Below, piece by piece: positions 11,401 to 22,656 of a stretch of 64,000 nt of DNA (its first letter is position 1; every line of letters begins with the position of its first letter). The notes below the pieces were generated by a model. The model was given only the letters and a program-made list of their open reading frames with translations. It made no database searches and was not told where the DNA came from. The stretch is from Pseudocercospora fijiensis CIRAD86. Taxonomy: Eukaryota > Ascomycota > Dothideomycetes > Mycosphaerellales > Mycosphaerellaceae. The translations under genes and the position numbers were made by a program. Location: NCBI RefSeq assembly GCF_000340215.1, contig NW_006921532.1:8181735-8245734 (forward strand). The letters run 5' to 3'.

Positions 11401-11610
11401 CGAAGGTAAGTATACGACCTCCTCTCGACGTTGTCGCAATCTCGCTCGTATACTAGACTGTTTCGACTATCGTCTCGTTATTACCCTTCCTAGTATAGCG
11501 CCTAGTGTATATACAATGTCGGTCGGCATGTTTTAAGGTTTCGTACGGTAAGGTAAGGACTTAGGAGTAGTAGATGTGTACTAGTAGCTATAGAGAAACA
11601 CCCTTTCTTT
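8413..11610 (-). pseudogene. hAT-superfamily transposase (RIP-inactivated)
   Basis: Reading leftward on the minus strand, an N-terminal region of unclear type (about 11610-10870) leads into the catalytic RNase-H-like core. The core includes AIAIDS followed by a stop that is Trp in the family, then RTIRASFL, GFPEILGSYT and the diagnostic TTDNASNN (about 10272-10299). Between 8560 and 9000 lies the hATC dimerisation domain (RDVLAIPSVG, RSFSIAR). The frame ends in a Glu-rich and then Arg/Lys-rich tail at 8413. An intron-like gap with GTATGT donor and TTAACCGTAG acceptor occupies about 10785-10863 and contains GCCGG units. Stops are TAG at Trp and Gln positions, so there is no intact product. Confidence 0.85.
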
Positions 11611-11639
11611 TATAGCATCGTATCGTTAGGAATAGCTAG

Positions 11640-11765
11640 GTAGTAAATAGCTAGCTACCTTTTTTTTTGTTTCCTAGCTACCTAACTACTAGATTTTTTT
11701 TCCTAGCTACCCTAGCTAGCCTAACTACTAGAATTTCTTTCCTAGCTACCCTAACTACCTGAATT
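11640..11765. repeat. Degenerate CCTAGCTACC tandem repeat
   Basis: Repeated CCTAGCTACC / CCTAACTACTAGA words separated by T-runs. They mark the spacer between the transposase and the upstream accessory gene of the hAT element. No coding signal seen. Confidence 0.6.
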
Positions 11766-11799
11766 TTGCCTTCTATACGGCGGCTCTCTCCTACTAACG

Positions 11800-13200
11800 G
11801 AACCGAGCTACTATACCTAACGAATCTAAGCTCGTTTTTAGTCTCAATCTATCCTCTTTCGGTATAAGACACTCGATAAGCAAATGCTTAGGCCGAGTCT
11901 AACTACGAAACCTAAGACTAACTAACAGCTCTATTAACTAATCCTAATCCTCGAACTCCTTCCGCTTCTTAGTAAAGACCTTAAAGAGCGCTCGAGCTTC
12001 TTCGGGTGCCTACGGAGTAGTCGAGATAAAGCCGTATCGCTAAAATAGGTAATCCTTCGGAGGCTTATATAGAGATTTAGAGAATTCTAACGCTAACCTA
12101 TCCTACTAGCAGCTTAGATTCCGGATACAAGCCCTCTCTGCCTTAGTAAAGATTTTATATAGTAGTAGCACTCTGCCTTCGAGAAACGCTTTCTATTTAA
12201 CTGTTAGTATCTGCCGGCTACGAACGCCGGCTATATATACCGAGTATAGAATAATTACCTATACCCCTTCCTCCTATAGTAACACTTCTGCCGTCCCTAG
12301 ATACCTAGCCCCGATCGTATTAATCGCAAGCTACTTTGCCTTTATAGACGTAAAGGCTTCGCTCTAATACTAATAAAGAAACTTCTACTCTATATCGAGG
12401 ATATAAAGACGACTAGTCTCGATTCCAATCCTTGCTAGCTTTTCGTAGTAGCTTTAACTATAATTTTCTAGATTAATAGGACTTATACCTTAGCCCTTTA
12501 CTAGTATCTCGTCTCTTTAACTGTACTCGATCTACTCCTAGCGCTTATCGTCTATAGCGTTAGGCCCTAAGACTACACCTATTACTAGATCGACGTATAG
12601 TATCTCCTCGCTTTTTTCAGTTCCTTTATTCGTAGTATTAAGCTCTATCGCGGTATCCTAAACTCTAGCATTATTATTCTCGGCTATCTAAACATCTCCG
12701 TTACTATCGGTCGTATCGATAGAGATAGCGGCTACAGGTCTAAATGCTATTAGTTAACGTGTTAAAGAAAAATATACCGGCTATAGCTACCGGCTACGGC
12801 TACCGGCTATAGCTGCTAGCTACGGCCGCTAGCTAGATTGACTTACGCTACTAGAACTTTACGCTCGAAAACTAGCCGCAATTCTTTCCTCCTCTTAGCC
12901 TTCTCTTAGATTGTCTTCTTATTCTAACCTTCACTTTTTTCTATAGGCGCTAGCTATCGATAGAATGCCTTATTCCGCGCCTTTCTTCTCTTATCCTTAG
13001 CTCTTTTATCCTTATTTATCTTGTCCTTTCTCTCGCGGTCTCGTACGGAATTCTTCTTCGTAGAGTACTCCTCTTTAGTCTTACGCTTTTTAGTTAGACG
13101 CTTAGGTAAAACAAACTCGCGGTCTTTAGTTCTATCTTCTATTTAGCGCGCGGCGCGCTTCTCTCTTACTATTGTAAGGGAAAGGGGCGGGGGCGCAGCG
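11800..13200 (-). pseudogene. Unidentified multi-exon accessory gene of the hAT element
   Basis: The minus strand reads as protein-like sequence in blocks divided by two well-formed introns: 12747-12846 (GTAAGT donor, TAACTAATAG acceptor side) and 12201-12240 (GTATAT donor, TACTAAC branch, CAG acceptor). The first block is extremely basic (LPKRLTKKRKTKEEY, then KDKINKDKRAKDKRRKARN). Later blocks contain SYYEKLARIGIETSRLYILD and EEARALFKVFTKKRKEFED. Stops are of RIP type. No family recognised. It could be a separate accessory protein or a 5' extension of the transposase gene. Confidence 0.45.
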
Positions 13201-13299
13201 TATAGTAGTTGTTATCGGTATAGGTATAGAGGAAGAAGTTAAAAGTATAAGAATATCGCGAAGCCCTAATTGTTGCCGCCTACGTAACGTTATATAAGT

Positions 13300-13640
13300 A
13301 AGCTTTCGCAACTACGGCAACTACGCCCCGGTAATAGTAACTACGCCCTAGCAACGGCAACTACGCCCTAGTAACGGCAACTACGCCCTAGCAACGGTAA
13401 TAAAGCGTAGTAAATACAACCTAGTAACTATTATAGCCGGTAATCGTAGCCGGCAGTCGAATAAGAGTGTCCTTATAGCAAAACCACGCCCTAGCAACGG
13501 CAACTACGCCCTAGCAACGGCAACTACGCCTTAGCAACGGCAAAAGAGCGTAGTAAATGTAACAGAGTTACTATTATAGCCGGCAATCGTAGCCGGCAGT
13601 CGAATAAGAGTATCCTTATAGTAAAACTAATACAGTCTCT
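13300..13640. repeat. hAT right subterminal tandem repeats
   Basis: A 20-bp unit close to GCCCTAGCAACGGCAACTAC repeats several times. It lies within two larger units of about 140 bp, each ending in a pair of TAGCCGGC-type palindromes and a GTCGAATAAGAGT segment. Subterminal repeats of this kind often bind hAT transposases (family knowledge). Confidence 0.75.
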
Positions 13641-13740
13641 AGTTCAAACTAGGAATCTATATAGTTCGAAAAAACTAAACCAAAACTAGGGAGCTAGTTC
13701 GCCGCTAAGAAACCAAACTATATACGTTTAGTAGTTCGGA

Positions 13741-13762
13741 AACCGAACTACTGCGGGGTCTA
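13741..13762 (-). repeat. hAT right terminal inverted repeat
   Basis: Reverse complement reads TAGACCCCGCAGTAGTTCGG. The flank ACTATTAT at 13763 is Gypsy gag sequence that is uninterrupted in Gypsy copy C (about 51055-51070), so the end is exact. Confidence 0.85.
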
Positions 13763-14470
13763 ACTATTATACTAGACACCCTTAGAAACCCTATACTAAG
13801 GCAACAATATACTTAGGACCTATACCTTCGAGCTAAACAAAAGACTAATTAATCGGCTCGTTTATTCGAGGCCTATTTAAAGACCCTCGAGGATAACCTT
13901 CCGGCTAAGACTAATTATATATAGATCTCGGAAATACGCCTAAAACTTAGATAGGAACTTATCCTCGAATTAGACCGTCGCCGTATATTCGAACAAGCTA
14001 ACCTAATACGTATTTAATTTATAGTCGAAGTAGAAATAGCCGAACGAGCTATCTAGCTCTAATAACGACTAGAATCGAGGATCCGGCTAGCTAGTACTAA
14101 CCGCGGCAATCGTAGTAGCCGCGGAGGAAACTAAGGTTCCTACTATAACAACAATACTAATAATGGGAATAGTAACAATAACCGTAGAAGAGGCCGTAGC
14201 CGCCGGCTATATAGAGGAGGCCGCGATAGGGGCTATAGAAGGGGCTCGTATCCCTATAATGCTAACCGCTCTGCTAACAATAATAACAGCTACGGTAGTC
14301 TACTAACCGGATTGAAGTGCTTCAATTGTAATAGTACTAGCTACCTACTAGGCTAATGCGATAAACCTAAGGACTAGGCCCGAATTAACCGTACTTCCGC
14401 TAAACACCGAAAGCACCTCTTAGCGGCTAACGCTACCCCTATAGGCCAACCTTCGAAAAAAGAATAAGCG
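13763..14470 (+). pseudogene. Gypsy A gag, 3' part
   Basis: Capsid-like sequence followed by an Arg/Gly/Asn-rich stretch (14090-14290) and a zinc knuckle at about 14315-14360. The knuckle reads CFNCNSTSY.LG..C, with the CCHC histidine changed to Tyr by RIP. The 5' part was separated from it by the hAT insertion. In-frame TAG/TAA stops. Confidence 0.75.
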
Positions 14471-14474
14471 CCGC

Positions 14475-17400
14475 ACTAACTGTTAGCCTTATACGGCATA
14501 AGACTATCGACATCGTGCTAGCTATTATACGTACCTGTCTTATATCTAGGCGCGATACTAACTATAAGGCAAAGGTTATACTAGACCCCGGAAATTCAGT
14601 TAGCGCCCTTATTAACTATCGCTTAGCTAAGCAATTAGACCTCCGACAATTGCCTAGGACTGATATGCTAGTCCTTGCTTAGTTTAATAACGCTCGGCAC
14701 TTAACCTATAGGGCCTACTATGTTCCCCTAGTTCTAAAAGACGACCTCGGAAATAAACGCCTACTAAACTTTACTACCTACGCGGTAGACATAGACAGCC
14801 TCCTATCCGACATTGTTATTAGCAACCCTATTCTAAAGTACTATACTATAGTTATAGACTTAGGCAGTTAATAATAGCGATTTGGAATTGCTAGGAAAGA
14901 GGACATTAAACATATTAATGTTAGCGAGTGCCCTAACGATATTAGGGTCCTGTTTATTAGCAACCTAACACCTGCCTTAGCTAATCCGACTACCGACCTG
15001 CTCGGTAGTAATAACGATAAACCTATGCCCCCGGATAGCATAGACCCTAATTAGCTTGCTCGCATACTAGAGCCTATCCGAGAGACCTATATTAATGTGT
15101 TTAAACACTACCTAGCATCGACATTGCCTATATTTAAAGAGACGGATTATAAGATTAATATTATAGAGGGCAAGGAGGTCCCTTTTAGACCCCTCTACAA
15201 CCTTAGTAAACGAGAGCTTGCTATATTACGTAAGTACCTAGAGGAAAACCTAGCTAATAGCCGGATACGGTATAGTAACAGCCCTGCTAGTGCCCCTATC
15301 CTATTCGTACTAAAGAAGGATAGTAGCCTACGCCTCTATATCGATTATCGTAGGCTTAATGCTATTACTATTAAAGATCGCTATCTACTTCCTTTTATTA
15401 ATAAGACCCTCGATCGCCTTTCTAGTACCTACTACTACACTATATTAGACATTAAGGACGCCTATTACCGCATTCGTATTCGTAAGGGCGATAAATAGAA
15501 GACAGCCTTTCGCACTCGCTATAGCTATTTCGAGTACTTAGTTATGCTATTTAGGCTAGCTAATACCCCTACTACATTCTAGTCCTACATTAATCGGGCC
15601 CTATTAGGCCTATTAGATTACCTCTATATAGTTTACCTAGATAACATCCTAGTTTATATATACTTACCTAATATTGCAGAACACTAGGCTATAGTACGAA
15701 AGGTCCTCGACCGCCTACGGGCCTATAGCCTATATTATAAGCCTTCTAAATGCACCTTTGCTACTAAAGAGGTGTTATTCCTTAGCTTCCTCGTATTAAC
15801 CGAGGGTGTTAAGGCTAATCCTAATCGGATTAAAACAATTACTAAATAGCCTGTTCCTACGTCTATTAAAGAGCTTTAATTATTCCTCGGTTTCGCTAAC
15901 TTCTACCGCCGGTTTATTAAGAGCTATTCGAGGCACGTAATGCTATTAACTAAGCTTACTAAAACCAAGGCTAATCTATCTAGAGAGTTTAGATAGACTA
16001 ATAAGACACAAGCCGCTTTTAACGGTCTAAAGAAACGATTTACTAAAGTCCCCTTATTGCACTATTTCGTACTAAGCAAACAGATCCGAATTGAGACTAA
16101 CGCTTTACAGTTCGCTATATTAGCTATTATGTTACAGTAGGCTAATAACACCTACTAGCACCCGATTGCCTTCTTCTTAAGGAAGACAATTAATACTAAA
16201 CGTCGCTACGAGACCTACGAGTAAGAGCTCCTAGCTATTATCGAGGCCTTTAAGCATTAGAGGTACTACCTCGATAGGGCTTAATATACAATATAGGTCT
16301 ATATAGACTATAACAACCTCCGTAGTATTACTAAGGTTACTAGGGTTATAGGTCGATAGGCTAGATAGGCCGTCTACCTCGCTAGGTTTGATTTTAATAT
16401 ATTATACCGGCTAGGCGTAAGTAACCCTACCGATAGCCTATCGAGGCGACCTAATTACGATAGCGAGACCTAACACATTAATTCTTTGTTTCCAACCCTA
16501 TAGTATAAGATTGCTATAGCCCGTGTTGTTAATAAGCAAGCGTAGGATAAGCGGACTTCCGGACCCCGCGGCGGTAACAAATACTATAGCAGAGTTATCG
16601 TTCTTCTAGTATACGTTAGAAAGGACGTAGATCGCTTAAGCTATAATAACTCGATTAAAGACATTGCTATCTATAGTAATAGCCTATATAGCGATAGCAC
16701 TATAGAAGAGGTTGCAGTAGTTCCGGCTACTAGTGCTATTAGATATATATAATGCGTACCTCGTTTAATAGCGAGAGTGCTATTAAATAACCTTGCAAAT
16801 AGGGATAGTTAATCGTTTATAGATAAGCTATTACGTACTTAGTAGAGGGACGCCTTTGCTGTCGAGCGTATTAATAGGCTTGTAAGTAGACAGGCGACTC
16901 GATCTAGTAAGAGTAATAGTTAGTCGATCGACGACAAAGGTTACTTAAAGTTTAAGGGCAGATACTATGTCCCCGCTAAACAATCGATTAGACAAGAGCT
17001 TTTAAAGAGGCACTATAATAGTGAACTCGCTAGTTACTATAGCATAGAGAGGTCGCACGAGTTACTATCGCGCATATACTACTAGCTAAATAGTAAGCGG
17101 CATATAAAGGAGTATATACAGACCTATATAGTATGCTAGCGAGTCAAAGCACTAAAGCACTTACTATTTAGCGAGTTGTCTTTACTCCCTGTTCTAAAGA
17201 AGCCTTTTATAAAGCTTATAATAGACTTTATTATAGGTCTTCCCCCTACTAAGCGAAGAGGAAGCAAAGACGTCTTTAACGCTATACTAGTTATTATAGA
17301 CCGATTTACTAAGAGTGCTCGTTATATTCCTGCTCGAAAGGATTAGACTGCTATTAATATAGCTAAAGCCCTATAGAACAACATCTTCTGCAGCTATTAG

Positions 17401-18354
17401 GGGACCCCTAAGGGGATAGTCTCCGATAGGGGCTCGATATTCACATCGCACTATTAGAGCGAATTATACCTATAGCTAAGACTAAAGCATCGGCTATTAA
17501 TAGCCTTCTATCTATAGACGGACGGTTAAATAGAGAGGCAGAATGCTACGCTATAGCAGTACCTGCGTAGCTATATTAATAAGGACCCTAATAGATAGGT
17601 TAACCTCTTACAACTAGCTAAATTCGTATATAATAATAGTGTCTACTTATTAACTAAGGTTTCACTATATATAGCTATAATAGGTTAGAACGCTGCTATA
17701 CTATAAGACCCCCTATCGCTCGAGGCCGAGCGTAAGGAAAGGGAAGCGCGTTAAGTACCCGAAACACTAGCGGCTATTAAGAGGGTTTAGAAGATGCGAG
17801 AAATCTATGCTAAGATAGCCGAGAAGTTAACAAAGGCTTAAGAGTACTAAAAGACCTACTACGACAAGCACTATACGCTAATAACCTTCAAACAAGGCGA
17901 TATAGTTATACTAAGCACTAAGAACCTCCGCATCCGCAAACACCTATTACCTAATAGTAAAACACGCCCTAAATTAGCACTACGGTTTATTAGCCCCTTC
18001 CGAATCCGAGAACCGAAGGGCAATAGCTAGGCCTACTAGTTATAGCTTCTACCTTATTATACTATCTATAATACCTTCTATATCTCCCTTCTTAAACTAT
18101 ACTACTAGCGCGAAGGCGATAAAGCGCCTACTAAGTTAGAAGAAGTCTTAGCTAATAGTAAAGAACTGTAGTCTATAGAGCGTATACTAAAGCATCGGAC
18201 TAGGCAAGGCAAGAAGGAGTACCTACTAAGATAGCAAGGCTACCTACCTAAATAGGACTCGTAGGAAGCTAAAGGTTCCTTCGAGGATATAACTAAGTTA
18301 TTAGATAAGTATTAGACTAGTATAAAGAACAAGAAGAAGGCTAAGGCCCTATAA
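14475..18354 (+). pseudogene. Gypsy A pol polyprotein with chromodomain
   Basis: In order: protease (LDPGNSVSALI, about 14580-14620); reverse transcriptase, with an uninterrupted stretch at 15097-15498 (DYRRLN, YTILDIKDAYY) and the active-site motif altered from YLDD to YLDN near 15645; RNase H (about 16090-16330); integrase (zinc-binding region from about 16980, then IDRFTK and VSDRGSIFTSHY around 17290-17455); and a C-terminal chromodomain (YLLR.QGYLPK.DS.EAKGSF, dots being stops at Trp/Gln codons) ending at about 18354. The chromodomain makes it a chromovirus that targets silent chromatin (family knowledge). Not functional. Confidence 0.88.
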
Positions 18355-19514
18355 TGTCGCTTAGGAAAAATGCTACCCCCGGGGTGCTATTAGCTAACTA
18401 ATTAGAGGCAAGACGATTGTTAGCAAGGGACAATAAGACTATACTACTATAGTAGACACGCACTAAGTGTTAACGCTACCTCTTTACTAGCGCCCCTATA
18501 AGACCCTTCTTTAACGCCCCCTTTTATTCCTTTATTCTGTCGAGGCCTCGAGGCCTAGGCAATCGGCGAGGACGGCGCGGCCGGCGCGGCTATATTAGTA
18601 ATAGTATTGCGGGGTGTGTTACTATTCGAAAAAGGAAGACGACGCGACTATATTAGTAACGGTATTGCTAATATTATTATTAGTTAAAGAAGGAAACTAG
18701 AAGCAAGGTAAAGTTAGCGCTAAGACGGCTAGCGCCGCTATTATTAATATTACCTAGTCGCTACTATTATTAACCTTACCTGCGTTAAAACTTTAAGGCA
18801 CCTTAATCAAAACTTTAATTAAAACTTTAAGCCGCCTAAAAGATTAAGCGACTAATAGACTAACTAAGGGCAAAACTATAGAGCTAAGCTAGCCGGGGTC
18901 GATCTTGCGGACAATAGGTTACTCCTCGATCTTTCCGACCCTTTAAGCGAAGCGAACCTCTACTACTATACTTATAATAGCCTTTACCTATAGAAACTAG
19001 AAGAACTGAGTTTTTTGAAAAGATATAATTAGTTAACACTTAAAGGCTGCCAAACCTAACTAATTAGAGCTAGTAAAACTACGATAGTAAATAATAGCCC
19101 TCGTAATAACAAGAACAATCCCTCGTAATAATAAGAACAACCCTCGGAAGCGGACATTTCTAGGTCTTTTAAGAGTAGACGTAGAGAACTCGGTACGACA
19201 TTACTTAGAACGGGGGCAGTGCTATAATACCCCGTATACCTACCTATTATAGCAGGGAAGGTGCGCTCGTATTGTAATTAGTCGATAGTCCTCAATTCTT
19301 ATAGCTTTATATCCCTTTACTTTATTATATATAAGGATAGCGCAGTTAGAGTTAGACATTGTATTAGAAGGTAAGGTTTGATATAGTTATATAATCGGTA
19401 GTTGCGTGTTTAATTTAGCGCGGATTAAGCAGCTTATTAGACCTGCTAAGTTAGCAGCGATAGAGATTAGAACAAGACCGGCTACGAGGGCGCGGCCTTT
19501 AGAAGGGAAGCGTA

Positions 19515-19711
19515 TATTAGGGCTAAAGAGGCTACACGTAATTGGCATATAACTAGGCCGAGTAAAGCTAGGGTCTTAATGCCTTAGGTAGGGCTTAGCG
19601 CTTAGCGTTAGGCTAACTCTCCTGCCTTCCTTCCTTTCCTCCTAGATCCTTATTAAATACTATACTAATTTACTACTACCCTATCTACCTACTAATATAA
19701 CCCTTCTTATA
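19515..19711 (+). repeat. Gypsy A 3' LTR (197 bp)
   Basis: Starts TATTAGGGCTAAAGAGG and ends CCCTTCTTATA, matching the LTRs of copies B and C. The ends are TG...CA converted by RIP to TA...TA. Confidence 0.85.
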
Positions 19712-21220
19712 GCGTACCTCGTTCGATAGCGAGGATGCTATTAAATAACCTTACAAATAGGGATAGTTAATCGTTTATAGATAAGCTATTACGTGCTTAG
19801 TAGAGGGACGCCTTTGCTATCGAGCGTATTAATAAGCTTATAAGTAGGCGGGCGACTCGATCTAGCAAGAGTAATAGTTAATTAATCGACGATAAGGGTT
19901 ACTTAAAGTTTAAGGGCAGATATTATATCCCCGCTAAACAATCGATTAGACAAGAGCTTTTAAAGAGGCACTATAATAGTAAGCTCGCTAGTTACTATAG
20001 CATAGAGAGGTCGTACGAGTTACTATCGCGTATATACTACTAGCTAAATAGTAAGCGGTATATAAAGGAGTATATATAGACCTATATAATATACTAGCGA
20101 GTTAAAGCACTAAAGCACTTACTATTTAGCGAGTTGTCTTTACTCCCTATTCTAAAGAAGCCTTTTATAGAGCTTATAATAGACTTTATTATAGGTCTTC
20201 CCCCTACTAAGCGAAGAGGAAGCAAAGACGTCTTTAACGCTATACTAGTTATCGTAGACCGATTTACTAAGGGTGCTCGCTATATTCCTACTCGGAAGGA
20301 TTAGACGGCTATTAATATAGCTAAAGCACTCTAGAACAATATCTTCTATAGCTATTAGGGGACCCCTAAGGGGATAGTCTCCGATAGGGGCTCGACATTT
20401 ATATCGCACTATTAGAGCGAATTATGCCTATAGCTAAGACTAAAGTATCGGCTGTTAATAGCCTTCTATCTATAGACTAACGGTCAAATAGAGAGGCAGA
20501 ATGCTACGCTATAGTAGTACCTATATAGCTATATTAATAAGGACCCTAATAGATAGGTTAACCTCTTATAACTAGCTGAATTCGTATACAATAATAGTGT
20601 CTACTTATTAACTAAGGTTTTACTATATATAGCTATAATAGGTTAGAACGCTACTATACTATAGGACCCCCTATCGCTCGAGGCCGAGCGTAAGGAAAGG
20701 GAAGCGCGTTAAGTACCCGAAACACTAGCGGCTATTAAGAGGGTTTAGGAGATGCGAGAAATCTATACTAAGATAGCCGAGAAGTTAATAAAGGCTTAAG
20801 AGTACTAAAAGACCTACTACGACAAGCACTATACGCTAATAACCTTCAAACAAGGCGATATAGTTATACTAAGTACTAAGAACCTCCGTATCCGCAAACA
20901 CCTATTACCTAATAGTAAAACAAGGCCTAAGCTCGCACTAAGATACATTAGCCTATTTCGCATCCGAGACGAGCGCACCACACTAACATNNNNNNNNNNN
21001 NNNNNNNNNNNNNNNNNNNNNNNNNNNNNNNNNNNNNNNNNNNNNNNNNNNNNNNNNNNNNNNNNNNNNNNNNNNNNNNNNNNNNNNNNNNNNNNNNNNN
21101 NNNNNNNNNNNNNNNNNNNNNNNNNNNNNNNNNNNNNNNNNNNNNNNNNNNNNNNNNNNNNNNNNNNNNNNNNNNNNNNNNNNNNNNNNNNAGAATACGA
21201 AGAAGGCTAAGAGCTTATAA
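19712..21220 (+). pseudogene. Gypsy B integrase/chromodomain remnant
   Basis: Same reading frame order as 16754-18354 of copy A, with the same RIP-type stops. Most of the chromodomain is lost in the N gap; only its end (KKAKSL then TAA) is visible after the gap. Confidence 0.75.
20990..21191. other. Assembly gap (202 Ns)
   Basis: Compared with Gypsy A, roughly 300 bp are missing, more than the 202 Ns. The last 20 bases before the gap (GAGCGCACCACACTAACAT) do not match copy A and lack RIP signature, so the contig edge is suspect. Confidence 0.95.
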
Positions 21221-22460
21221 TGCCTATAATATTACTACTAAGCCTAGGAACAATGCTACCCCTAGGGTACTATTAGCTAACTAATTAGAGGCAAGCAATT
21301 GTTAGTAATAAAGGATAATAAGACTATACTAGGCGCGCTACGACGCGTTAATTAATTAATCGTATACTCTTTTAAGGGCTCTACCTCTTTACTAATACGC
21401 CCTATAAGGCCCTTCTCCTAGTATTTAGGTCCCCCTCTTATTCCTTTATTCTATTAAGGCCTAAGGCCTAGGCGGTCGATAGAGGCGGCGCGCGCGCGCG
21501 TAGGCGAATAGTATTAGTAATAATAATAGTAACGACGGCGTTACGCTTATACTAAAGGGCGATACGGCCGGCGCGGCTATATTAGTAACGGTATTGCGGA
21601 GTGTATTATTAGTTAAAGAAGGAAATTAGAAGAAGGTAAAGCTAGCGCTAAGACGACTAGCGCCGCTATTATTAATATTACTTACTATTATTACTACGCC
21701 TACGGATACAACCTTACCTATACTACGAGCCTAAGGCACCTTTAATTAAAACTTTAATTAAAACTTTAAGGCTAAGTCAAAATATTAAGGCTTAAAAGAT
21801 TAAGTAGTTTAATAGACTAACTAACTAAGGGCAAAACTATAGAGCTAAGCTAGCCGGGGTCGATCTTGCGGATAATAGGTTACTCCTCGATCTTTCCGAC
21901 TTTTTAAGCGAGGCGAACCTCTACTACTACACTTATAATAGCCTTTACCTATAGAAACTAGACGAGCTGTGTTTTTTTAAAAAGATAAGATAAGATTAAT
22001 ACTTAAAGGCTACTAAACCTAGCTAATTAGGGCTAGCGAAACTACGAATAATAAGAACAATAACCCTCGGAAGCGGACAAACCCTCGGAAGCGGACATTG
22101 CTAGGTCTTTTAAGAGTAGACGCAAAGAACTTAGTACGACATTACTTAAAACGGAGGCAGGGCTATAATACCTCGTACGTCTACCTATTATAGTAGGGAA
22201 GACGCGCTCGTATTATAATTAGTCGAAGGCCCTTAATTCTTATAGATATATACTACTTTATAGATTGTTATATATAAGGATAGCATAGTTAGAGTTAGAC
22301 ATTGTATTAGAGGTAAGGTTTAATATAGTTACATAATTAGGTAGTTAAGTGTTCAATTTAGCGCGGACTAAGCAGCTTATTAAACTTGCTAAGTTAGCGG
22401 TAATAGAGGTCGTAGAACATAGACAGGCTACGAGGGCGCGGCCTTTAGAAGGGAAGCGTA

Positions 22461-22656
22461 TATTAGGGCCGAAGAGGCTATACGTAATTAGTATATAACT
22501 AGGCTAAGTAAAGCTAGGGTCTTAGTGCCTTAGGTAGGGCTTAGCGCTTAGTAATAGGCTAACTTGCCTGCCTTCCTCCCTCTCCTTCTAGCTCCTTATC
22601 GAATACTACTCGTACCTACTACTACCCTATCTACCTACTAATATACCCTTCTTATA
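22461..22656 (+). repeat. Gypsy B 3' LTR (196 bp)
   Basis: TATTAGGGCCGAAGAGG ... CCCTTCTTATA, homologous to 19515-19711. ATTAA immediately follows as the probable 5-bp target duplication. Confidence 0.83.

Larger units (their letters stand above)
4201..13762 (-). mobile_element. 9.6-kb hAT transposon carrying histone H3-like cargo (copy Y)
   Basis: Bounded by inverted ends starting TAGACCCCG (4201 onward, and reversed at 13762). The right flank ACTATTAT is the sequence that continues uninterrupted in Gypsy copy C near 51060, which proves the right end. The left flank is copy X with TCTTTTCT, a plausible 8-bp target of the hAT type. From right to left on the minus strand it holds an unidentified multi-exon gene, the transposase, histone H3-like gene 2, an unidentified frame, and histone H3-like gene 1. 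All are RIP-damaged. hAT elements are normally 2.5-5 kb, so this one is unusually large for its superfamily. The region 4223-5494 holds no gene that I can read. Confidence 0.85.
13763..19711 (+). mobile_element. Ty3/Gypsy chromovirus copy A, 3' part
   Basis: Plus-strand LTR retrotransposon interrupted in gag by the hAT element. Its 5' LTR and the start of gag lie beyond the left window edge. It runs gag, protease, RT, RNase H, integrase, chromodomain, a 1.2-kb untranslated segment (18355-19514, no gene), and a 197-bp 3' LTR (19515-19711). The next five bases, GCGTA, resume the pol of copy B at the point matching 16754 of A, so A is inserted in B. Heavily RIPped. Confidence 0.9.
19712..22656 (+). 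mobile_element. Ty3/Gypsy chromovirus copy B, 3' part
   Basis: Begins within pol, at the point equivalent to 16754 of copy A, because A is inserted there. It continues through integrase and chromodomain (frame ends at 21220), the untranslated segment and the 3' LTR. It contains the assembly gap. Its 5' half should lie to the left of the window, beyond A. Confidence 0.85.
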
